From Rhizophagus clarus (Eukaryota; Glomeromycota; Glomeromycetes; Glomerales; Glomeraceae): a stretch of DNA of 64,000 nucleotides. Below the pieces are notes generated by a model. It saw only the letters and a program-made list of their open reading frames with translations, made no database searches and was not told where the DNA came from. The stretch is taken from positions 1,194,110 through 1,258,109 of the forward strand of contig BLAL01000068.1 in assembly GCA_015698045.1 (NCBI GenBank). The letters run 5' to 3'. Made by a program: the position numbers and the translations under genes. Positions 56,467 through 64,000 of the stretch are shown in pieces. How positions within the stretch are numbered: the stretch's first letter is position 1; each line of letters starts with the position of its first letter.

Positions 56467-58321
56467 TTAATTTTCAATCTTCTTAGTTACTTTTTTTTTA
56501 TGCTTTCTTTGCTCTCTTTCATCATTATCATTCTTTTCGTCATCATCTTCGGGAAATGACCTTGCAGCACTTATGTAATAATGAGACAGCTCCATTGATC
56601 TTGTAACATCTATTTTATCAGTACAAGCAAAGTCCAAATTTATTGTGTATAAATCTGTATTTGCCATAAAAAAGTTGCGACGAGCTGTCTTGTCATCATC
56701 CACCTCCTCACTTAAACATCTAATCCCGTAAATAATAACATTTTGGAGTGCTCTTTCCATTTCTTCTGATAGTTCATTTGAAACACATGTCAACCACTGA
56801 CGAAATATAGTTGAAACTGAAACTTTAGATTTTAACTGGGAAATATTATCGTTAGTGCAACTATTCTGATATGCGAAACCTATATTCGACCATAATTCGC
56901 TCCTCCATCCATCAAAAACTTTTCGAAAATGTTTGCCCATAAAACTAATTTTTTGTTTGTTTTCTTTCTTCTTAGAAAAATGCGGAAATAATTTACTAAT
57001 TATATCTTCTATCATTGAATTTCTAGAAGAATGATCAAGGTGTCGAGTACGAAGGAATAGTGCTCTTAATTCAACGTAAATGATATCTAAGATCCATTTT
57101 GGGAGAGAACTATAATTATTTTCTAATATTTCACTCATCTGTTTTTGACTATATTCGCGACTGGTTTTAGGTTCCGTATATTTATCTGGAACATTCGCGT
57201 TGGGTCTTGGGGAAGGACTTCTGGGGTAGTGACGTTCTCTAGTAAAATATTGAGACGGCAACTCCAAATTGTTATTTATGAGTTGTCGTTCAAAATTATC
57301 CCTATAATAAAAATAAATGGGCTCAGAACATATGAATTATAAATATTACAGATTTACTATATATATTTATATTGGAGTGCGGCTCTTCAAAGGCGGAGAA
57401 CACAGCGGGGAATGTGGTGACGTCGCCGGAGAGGATTCCAGTGATGTTATTGTTGATATGGGACTTTGACTTTTCCTGTATTTCTCGGTCATAAAATTGA
57501 TATAATCGGGTAAAATTAGGCCGAATTCATCCGCTATTTTCTTCTTAGTTTTATAGGGATCCGGAGATATATTTATTATTTCCTCAATTCTCAAGAACTC
57601 CTCTTTTAGCATTTTGTCTACAATTATTAAATATCAAGGTAAGTGAACTATTCATATCACAAAAAGAAAGAATAATGAATTTCAATTATAGGTCACCTAT
57701 TTTTTCTTCATCATCAATTTGTTGAGGAGGTTGAGGTGGTAATTGAGGTAAGTATTGTTGAGGTTGTTGAGAAGGTGATTGCGACCATTGGTATTCATGA
57801 TGTGGCCATTGACGTTGCTGATTTTGTTGAGGTTGTTGAGGTTGTTGAGGCCATTGAGGTAGAGGTGGTTGCGGCCATTGAGGTTGAGATTGTTGAGGTT
57901 GTTGAGGCCATTGAGATTGAGGTGGTTGCGGCCATTGAAATTGAGATTGTTGAGGTTGTTGAGGCCATTGAGATTGAGGTGGTTGCGACCATTGAAATTG
58001 ATGAGGTTGAGATTGTTGAGGTTGTTGAGGCCATTGAGATTGAGGTGGTTGCGGCCATTGAAATTGAAATTGTTGAGGTTGTCGCGGCCACTGAAGTAGA
58101 GTTTGGGGTTGAGATTGTTGCGGTTGTTGAGATTGAGATTGTTGCGGTTGATGAGATTGAGGTTGTTGCGGTTGTTGAGATTGGGGTTGTTGCAGCTGTT
58201 GAGGTTGTTGCGGCCATTGAGACTGAGGTTGTTGATATTGCGGTTGCGATGGCTGCCAATGTTTAATAAGAGAACCTTTTTTACGAATTCCTTGTTCTTT
58301 ATCAAGATCTTGAGAAGACAT
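56467..58321 (-). CDS. Q/P-repeat protein with unrecognised C-terminal domain (junction unresolved)
   Basis: Exon 1 (57697..58321) starts MSSQDLDKEQGIRKKGSLIK and continues as about 180 residues of QWPQQPQQSQ-type repeats, ending EEKI. Exon 2 starts at 57617 after a TTGTAG acceptor and reads DKMLKEEFLRIEEIINISPD then YKTKKKIADEFGLILPDYIN, and a Ser/Pro-rich stretch. Exon 3 starts at 57301 after a TTATTATAG acceptor and encodes about 275 residues to the stop at 56467, helical and charged (YVELRALFLRTRHLDHSSRN, then WRSELWSNIGFAYQNS). Exon 3 has no ATG near its beginning, so it needs exon 2. Exon 2 reads into a stop at 57367 unless a donor is used before it, for example GTGTTC in the Ser/Pro stretch. 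No family was recognised. Low-complexity Q runs suggest nuclear or condensate roles; this is speculation. Confidence 0.55.
57736..58262 (-). repeat. Coding minisatellite of Q/P/W/S codons
   Basis: Repeated units of about 39-45 nt (on the plus strand GTTGTTGAGGCCATTGAG and GGTGGTTGCGGCCATTG words) encode QQPQQSQ and WPQPPQSQ. All three minus-strand frames, and two plus-strand ones, stay open because of the repeat, so those other frames are shadows. Confidence 0.85.
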
Positions 58322-58401
58322 TTTAATGATATCTCAATATAAAAAAAAAGAAATAATTGAATAAAAAAAAAAAAAAATTTTTTTTATTCCCTTTTTTTTT
58401 G

Positions 58402-58727
58402 CGTTGATCTTACCACATCATGATCGAAAAAAATTAATCTTTTTCTTGCATCGTAATTATATCTATGATTAATATAGTTAATTACGAAAAGAAAAAAAAT
58501 TCTTTTTGCCATTGATCTTATTACATCATATGATACAGATTTTTTTAAGGAAAAAAAATATGATTAATATAATGATGGATATTGTGATTAAATTATGGCC
58601 AAGTAAAATTAATATTTTTCTCACATTGTTACGATTAATTTCGAAAATAAGTTTCTTTTTTACCATTGATCTCAATAGATTTTCTAAGGAAAAAAATTTG
58701 ATTAATATAATGACGGACATTGTGATT
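58402..58727 (-). promoter_or_regulatory. Threefold repeated upstream module of the Q-rich gene
   Basis: The word (G)CATTGATCTTA occurs at 58402 (as CGTTGATCTTACCACATCAT), 58510 (CATTGATCTTATTACATCAT) and 58664 (CATTGATCTCAATAGAT). Each is followed 35-55 bp on by TGATTAATAT-type words. The last two share GATTAATATAATGAYGGAYA. The truncated copy at 55 kb carries the same module once. It may be a cis-regulatory module or the end of a small repeat. Confidence 0.5.
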
Positions 58728-60144
58728 ATCGAGTAAAAATTAATCTTTTTTTCAATTTTTTTCTTTTTTTTAAAAATTCTATATCGTGGTTATACCTATT
58801 ACCAAAAAAAACTTTTTCTGCAAAAAAAGTTGTTTGCATTGATATCATAACACTACGAGTTATCTTTTCCTTGAACCTTCTCAAACATCTTAAGTCGTAT
58901 AATTAATAATTAACCTCTCCTATAAACAGAGAGCAACTTACTTTAATATAAACACGAATACAAAATACGTTAGTAATGAGAACGAAAAATAAATTCTTTA
59001 GAAAAAAGAGATTATTTAAAGCACTGAACTGAAAGGAATGATTCCTAGGATAGCGAGTGATTTGAACTAAGCCAAAGTTAGAAACAAGATAGTTTCGGTA
59101 TCTTCAGGCGGTATGGATGAAGACAATTCACGTATTAGCCCTTGTTCTACAATTGATTTTTATCAAACTCGCTCTACATTGATTATTTCAGTTCTGTCTC
59201 AACTGATCTCCGGGGAAGAAGCAAAATAGAAATCAAAGAATGGGAATCATGTATGGAAAAGGAACATCTTAAAAAGAAAGAGGCAACGGTTCTGCGAGTT
59301 AGAAATATCTGAGTAGATGATTCATGCTGAAGCTTCTCTTCTCTCATTTCATCACTAATGCTTTTTCTTATGCGCCTTATCCAAGAAAACATCCATTTCC
59401 CTTTCCTTCGATGACTTGGTATTCTTGAACTGGTCTTATGCGCATATACTGTATAAAACTTCTGGTCAAATGATCGTAGCATTGCTTTAAATTCCTAATT
59501 AACTAATTACACATGTGCATATTGCATATTTTACCAAATTCTGTAGACCAATAAAAATCACAGTTTTGCACTGAGATTATCATTTAATCTCATTTGGATA
59601 AATTGTTTGTACTTGGCGTGAAGAACAGGTTATACTGTACTAATTAAACTGGCTGGTACTTACAAAAAAGAGATCTTTTTTTCTGTTTTTTTTCTAATTA
59701 TTATGCTTTTTTATTTCTATCTAAGGCTGTGTTTTATTATGCCATTGATTTACTTATTATATGGCTATATTTATTTCACCATCAATCATCGCTTTGTGTA
59801 AAGCTATAGTTTGTGGTTGTGCAAATTTCCCACTGGCGCTTTCCCGGGTGTTTAATAGAATAATTGGTCGGCAAGTCATGTATAATGTATATTGATATAA
59901 AAGAATTTATTTTTTAGTTGTCTTTCCGGCGCAGATTACTAATGTATATTAATTTAATTGATGGTGTGTGACTAAACAAATATTGACGACAACTTTTCAA
60001 ATAAAAAGGTATCCGTAATTAGACAACTAAACAGGAACATCTCAGTGCTAGGATAAGCCTTGTTTAGAATAAGCCCAGCAATTCCGTACTGAGATTTTCG
60101 AATGATGTTTCCCATTTAGGATAGGCCTAACACTTCGCTAGTTG
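58728..60144. other. Intergenic, possible small ORF only
   Basis: No confident gene. A 99-codon minus-strand frame at 59183-59482 (MLRSFDQKFYTVYAHKTSSR...) is less AT-rich than its flanks but shows no recognisable domain and is left as a possibility. The stretch 59,820-60,140 has a more balanced base composition and precedes a TATA box, so it is probably promoter. Confidence 0.4.
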
Positions 60145-60154
60145 TATATAAATA
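60145..60154 (+). promoter_or_regulatory. TATA box of zinc-knuckle gene
   Basis: TATATAAATA followed by CCCC, about 295 bp upstream of the ATG at 60448. The long leader between them has alternating A/T runs and two copies of TTTTCTCCTCCTACC (about 60318 and 60368). Confidence 0.5.
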
Positions 60155-60447
60155 CCCCTAATTTTTCAAGAAAAATAAAGTTTTATAACGATTTCCCTTA
60201 ATAACTTATTTTCACGTTCCTATTTTTTTTTTAAAAAAAAAAGAAATAAAAATTTTAGAAAAAATCTTATTCCCACGTCCTTTTTTTTTTAAATAAATAT
60301 GATTAAAAAAAAAAAATTTTCTCCTCCTACCCGAAAGAACTTCGTTTTATCAAAAAAAAAAAAAGAATTTTCTCCTCCTACCTTTAAGTTTTATCAAAAA
60401 AAAAGTTCATACTCTTCCTTTTTAAAATAACGTGTCTTAATTTTAAT

Positions 60448-61297
60448 ATGCCCGATAACATTGATAACACTACTATTATCGACAATAATAATGAAGTTAG
60501 CGATGATTTTTATATAATTGATAACCCGAACGCGATTAAAGATATATTAAGTATATCTGTTAATCATTCTATAACAATAAAGAATAATTCTAGTACAATT
60601 CAAATGTTAATTACAATACTCCAAGGTAAGTTAACACTATGTTTTTTTGGGTGCATTGATGCTGTATATGGCTCTATCAGGTTACTGATACTGTATGTTT
60701 TGATACTGACTAACAATATAAGAACGACTTACTTCTGCTTCATCTACTATCTCTCCTCCTATTGTCTCTACTTCTCCTCTTAATGTCTCTGCTATTGCCT
60801 CTCCTTCTCCTCCGGTCTCAACATACGGATCCTTGTCAGATTCAATTTCATCTTTAAGCTCTTCGCTACCCTTAGACTCTTCAGTAACCTCATCATCAAT
60901 AACTCCCTTAACGACTTTAATTTTGTCGATCTCACCAATTTCCTCGATCTCCCCAATTTTCTCGAACCCGCCAATTTCTTCAAACCTGGCTCCTGGTTCA
61001 AATTTAAATTTTATATGCACGTCGGAGGGGGTCGCTTTATCTAGCAGGACAAATTGGATTGCGCCTATCAGCTTATATAAAGATCCGTGTTACTTATATG
61101 AATATTACGGGCATGGTTTTAATACCTGCCCGAATATTCAGCAAAATTACCGGGGAAGATGCTGCAGGTGTTGGGTCAGTCCGCATGAGTCAAAAGATTA
61201 CCATTTACGAAAAGGTGAAAAGGTACCTATTCCATTTAAAAAGAATTTTTTAAAGCCGGCCGATTTAATTAAATTTTTTGGAAGAATTGAGGAATAG
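60448..61297 (+). CDS. Zinc-knuckle protein with degenerate CCHC pair, unknown function
   Basis: Two exons, 60448..60625 and 60723..61297, join in frame through a GTAAGT...ATAAG intron for 250 residues. The N-terminus is acidic and Asn/Asp/Ile-rich (MPDNIDNTTIIDNNNEVSDD). A long Ser/Thr/Pro/Ile linker follows. The C-terminus has two knuckle-like motifs: CYLYEYYGHGFNTC (C-x2-Tyr-x4-H-x4-C) and CCRCWVSPHESKDY (C-x2-C-x4-H-x4-Tyr). Each has exactly one Cys replaced by Tyr, a TGT-to-TAT type change. The end KNFLKPADLIKFFGRIEE is basic then acidic. The open plus-strand frame starting at 60833 is part of exon 2. It might be a domesticated gag or a lineage-specific family; no enzyme domain is present. 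Confidence 0.6.
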
Positions 61298-61318
61298 GTT
61301 TTTTTTTTAATTCATTTC

Positions 61319-61463
61319 TGGTCGCCTTGGTGGCGAATTTTTTATTCTATGTAGTTTGTTTGGTCCGCCTGGTGGCGGGTTTTTTTCCTGGTTCGTCTGG
61401 TGACGAGTTTTTTTTCTGGTTCGCCTTGTGGCGTAAAGGTTTCTGGTTCGCCTGGTGGCGTGT
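61319..61463 (+). repeat. Five tandem CGCC-loop-GGCG hairpins with T tracts
   Basis: Starting 22 bp after the zinc-knuckle stop, five units of about 25-40 bp each contain GGTTCGCCTGGTGGCG or a one-to-two-base variant, and most are followed by 5-8 T. Each can fold as a 4-bp or longer GC stem. In variant 3 (CGTCTGGTGACG) both arms changed together, keeping the stem. They lie in the presumed 3' UTR. Confidence 0.75.
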
Positions 61464-61548
61464 TCTTTTTTTGTTTTGATATTTTTTTATAATAATAATA
61501 AATAATAATGCATTTTATCAATCACACTGGCACTAAATAAAATTTATT

Positions 61549-61885
61549 AAGACATTTTTTGAATATTATCTTGAATGCCAAATTGATATGATGATAATGT
61601 TAAATTCATATTGCAGAAAATATAAAAAAAATTGTTCAATATGGAAGTCAGTAATTTGATGGCTGTTTAAAAAATCTAAGGTTTCTGTTAAGATTGTTTG
61701 TTTCTTTACTATAAAAATGCTGATCAATAACTTTTAGTTCAGTAAAATTATTAATTTGTATAATAAATTCCTTTTATTCAGCAATAAATTTTGAAGTTCA
61801 AATAATTTTGACATTTAATTTTAATTTATAATATCCAGATGTTCAAAGCACGCCTTAGCAAAATTTTTGCCAATTGTCATACAAC
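61549..61885 (+). repeat. Dispersed direct repeat, copy B
   Basis: Second copy of 49724..50040 in the same orientation. It carries about 33 extra bases (around TTGTTCAATATGGAAGTCAG) and lacks about 15 bases near ATCAATAA. Non-coding. Confidence 0.8.
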
Positions 61886-62133
61886 TGAAATTTAACGCGT
61901 CTACTGGATTTTCTACAGATTCTACCCAATCACGATGTTGTCGTAAAAATTTTTAATATAAAAAAATGCTTGCTCGATCTGTAAGCAATAAATTTTTAAA
62001 TAATGGAAGATTAAATTCTTACGGATTATAATCGGGAGAATAAGATGGCAAAAACTCAAGTCGTATTCCTTTCTCCTCACAAATATTCCGCAAACGCGAC
62101 TTTTATGTATAGATACATTATCTAAAGATTAAA
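61870..62133 (-). pseudogene. Fragment of a Tc1/IS630-type DDE transposase
   Basis: The minus strand reads LDNVSIHKSRLRNICEEKGI, then RLEFLPSYSPDYNP and a stop where IE would be expected, then NLLLTDRASIFLY. The DNxSIHK and LPSYSPDYNP blocks are the second and third DDE-region motifs of the DDE_3 superfamily. Only this about 80-codon catalytic piece is present. Confidence 0.65.
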
Positions 62134-62439
62134 ACGCTATACTAGTTATTTTAACTAAATAAATATTAAATAAAAATATTTATTATAGTCTATGTGGTTT
62201 TATATTTCGCTTCGAAAAATGGTAAACAAGTTGGGAAGAAAAAGAGATGGTTAACGCGGCACAATAAAAATCAATAAAATCTACGTACAATGCGAAATCA
62301 GATCACATGAATTATTAGCAGAGTGGTGGCGCTATGATATATTGTAATCTTTATTATCATAAAGGAATAAAAAACATATCAATGTTATCACGGTCCTTTT
62401 ATGTGATATGTACTGTATTTATGAAAAAAGATGGAGTTT

Positions 62440-63030
62440 TTAAAGAGGTAGCAATGTTTCTTCGCTACGGGAAGGAATTTCTAGATCTTCTGTAATAACA
62501 TCTAACTCCTTAACCTTTTCTTTGATATTTGCGCTTTCAGTTTCAACCCAGACTATTTTGAAGCATTTTCTGGAGAATTCTATTAATTTATCTAGTGAAG
62601 TTTCCGATAATTTTGTAAAATCGATGGCTGAAACGTATCGGCTTAAGATTCTCTTTAAAACCACCTCACGTGATATGAAATTGTTTACTTCTCGTCGGTA
62701 GGGATCTGAACTTTCCGTATATCACTTTAATAGAAAAAAAATTTAAATCATTAAATCATTGTAAAAACAACAACATAACGATATGAACGTATCGATCACC
62801 TTTCTACAATTTGTCGAAATTCTTTTACTAATGTTGAAAGTACATTTTTCAATTGATATCGATAGTCGGAAAATGATTTACGATATCATTCGTTAATTAA
62901 CTTCGCCACGCTTTGATAAGCATCATGCCCAAAAATTTTTTGTGTTATTTTATCAAACGCATGATCGGTCGGATTTCTAGTTCGCAAAAAAAGGCATTTC
63001 ATTTCTTCGTCAATAAGACGATAATTATCC
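62440..63030 (-). pseudogene. Relic paralogue of the Q-rich gene's C-terminal domain
   Basis: Two exon pieces. About 62803-63030 reads DNYRLIDEEMKCLFLRTRNP, then DHAFDKITQKIFGH and VAKLINE, then an in-frame TGA, then YRKSFSDYRYQLKNVLSTL and FRQIVE. 62440 to about 62684 reads SDPYRREVNNFISREVVLKR and on to SRSEETLLPL and a stop. They join through a GTGATC...GGAAAG intron. The CLFLRTR...DH block recalls ALFLRTRHLDH in the gene at 57 kb. One stop codon means a pseudogene, or an unseen intron. Confidence 0.45.
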
Positions 63031-63349
63031 TAACAGTAATAATATCATAATACATAATACATCAGTAATTCTGTGTAATAACGATTGTTCTTAATTGGTA
63101 AGAATGTAACAACCAAAATAAGAATGGATTTTACGTTGTCAGATGGTGACGAAAGTCGAGGTGGTTAGTGGCAAATTTGTTGATGGCTGCTTCGTCGAGG
63201 CATCAAGCATTTTGTTTGCCAGATGTAGTACACTTGGATGTAAGACCAACCAATTGCAAATTTGCAATTGATTGGTCATTGCGCCAAATTGAACCGGAAT
63301 TTCTCTTCACTCTCTAGAGTAATATTAAATGAGAATAAAATTATATTCA
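63031..63349. other. Intergenic, short inverted repeat only
   Basis: No gene. A near-perfect inverted repeat ACCAATTGCAAATTTGCAAT/TGATTGGT lies at 63,248-63,276 with an ATTTGCAAAT-type centre. Its role is unknown. Confidence 0.45.
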
Positions 63350-63722
63350 TTAATTATGTTCAGATTTTATGTTTTTACCGCTTTCATCATTTTCATTTTC
63401 TTCTTGTTCTTTATCTTTCTCTCTCCTATCCCTCTCTCTTCTCTTTCTTTCTCTCTTTCTCGTCTTTCTCTCTTCTTTCTTTCTCTCTTTCTCTTTATCT
63501 CTCCTCTCCATCTCTTTCTTCTCATTTTCTCTTCTTTCTTTTTCAATATTTTCTTCTTCTTGCTCTGGAAGCATATCTTCATTATAACAAAGTAAATTTA
63601 GTTTTAAATAAATTCGCAGAAATATCATTTCAATTGAATAATAAAACAATTATTAATACGTATTTACCCAAAATAATTCTTTCAATATCATCATCTTGGT
63701 CTATTATTACCTTCTCCAATAT
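63350..63722 (-). CDS. Lys/Glu/Arg-rich coiled-coil ORF, partial model
   Basis: The last exon 63350..63576 reads DMLPEQEEENIEKERRENEK and continues as an EKRK-rich run to a stop. It joins in frame to 63668..63722 (ILEKVIIDQDDDIERIILG) through a GTAAAT...GAAG intron. Upstream exons toward the window's right edge are unclear: 63738-63860 has an open stretch (TKAAKTTKTIRTYVANSSLI) that meets a stop before the next exon. The charged run is encoded by a CT microsatellite, so codon signal is weak. No function proposed. Confidence 0.35.
63386..63545 (+). repeat. CT-rich microsatellite-like tract
   Basis: Imperfect TCTCTTTCTTTC repeats over about 150 bp, pyrimidine-only apart from a few bases. On the minus strand this gives the charged KEKR run. 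On the plus strand it gives a spurious Ser/Phe/Leu frame. Confidence 0.8.
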
Positions 63723-64000
63723 CTACATCTTGTCCATGTAATTATCTTGTTCATGTTCACTTCCTTCCTCTCTCCCTTCATCTCTTTCCTTATTAATAAT
63801 CAGTGAAGAGTTGGCAACATATGTACGAATAGTTTTTGTAGTCTTTGCAGCTTTTGTTGCCCCATTGTCTTTTAGGTATCATTATAATAGTATTAGGCGC
63901 AATTACTATATAAATTTTAAATCAAAAATATATATTATTATTTTTCTGTTACTTCTCTGCGTTAGTCATGATAACAAACAAGATGGTACTTATCGGTATT

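Noticed and set aside
57736-58342. Val/Glu/Ile-rich and Leu/Arg-rich plus-strand ORFs
   Set aside because: They are frames of the Q/P minisatellite and have no independent support.
59820-60200. Possible LTR upstream of the zinc-knuckle gene
   Set aside because: No second LTR, primer-binding site or polymerase was found; a promoter with TATA box is enough.
1-64000. tRNA or rRNA genes
   Set aside because: Both strands were scanned by eye for cloverleaf A/B boxes and 5S/18S signatures; none was convincing.

Overview
This is nuclear DNA of a fungus, most likely an arbuscular-mycorrhizal one (Glomeromycotina, Rhizophagus-like). The grounds are extreme AT richness, many short GT-AG introns (mostly 50-120 nt), clear fungal housekeeping genes, and an abrupt change from a compact gene block to a field of decayed transposons and lineage-type zinc-knuckle and Q-rich genes. 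The genus is an inference; no species marker was seen.

Region 1 (1-22,060) is gene-dense, with intergenic gaps from under 30 bp to about 560 bp. In order it holds the 3' end of an unknown gene; TAD3/ADAT3 (tRNA A-to-I editing); RPB4 (RNA polymerase II); TRM7/FTSJ1 (tRNA 2'-O-methylation); SEC6 (exocyst); calcineurin A; a VAM7-type PX-SNARE; an F-box/WD40 protein; a Swi5-domain recombination protein; an orphan tail-anchored protein; a CENP-P-like kinetochore protein; a HAPSTR1-like protein; and BBP/SF1, the branchpoint-binding splicing factor. I rebuilt intron-exon structures for these, and the reading frames close for each complete model. RPB4/TRM7, SEC6/calcineurin and HAPSTR1/BBP are divergent pairs with short shared promoters. 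No pathway links the whole set: tRNA modification is hit twice, and Swi5 plus CENP-P are both chromosome-maintenance genes.

Region 2 (22,060-55,000) is nested mobile DNA: a repeat-family pseudogene, a dead Tc1/mariner copy, a LINE relic lacking reverse transcriptase, and two hAT transposase relics in opposite orientation. Each hAT relic is interrupted by a MITE with perfect 8-bp target duplications (ACTGTACC and TCTGTAGC). The standout is a 3.5-kb element present twice in inverted orientation (26,331-29,828 and 45,816-49,407). It carries about 19 tandem units of roughly 100-115 bp, most of which look like a short mini-exon followed by a GT...AG intron containing a palindromic (A)ACGTTACTAACGTT core. 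The same ACGTTTCGCAACGT-type palindrome fills both MITEs although their terminal repeats differ.

Region 3 (55,000-64,000) is an accessory zone. It has a Q/P-repeat gene of unknown function with a truncated copy of its 5' end 3 kb away; a relic paralogue of that gene's C-terminal part; a WD40 fragment of Cdc20/Cdh1 type; a degenerate zinc-knuckle gene followed by five CGCC/GGCG hairpins; a DDE transposase fragment; and a charged low-complexity ORF running off the right edge. All joins were made by eye; transcript data would be the decisive test.
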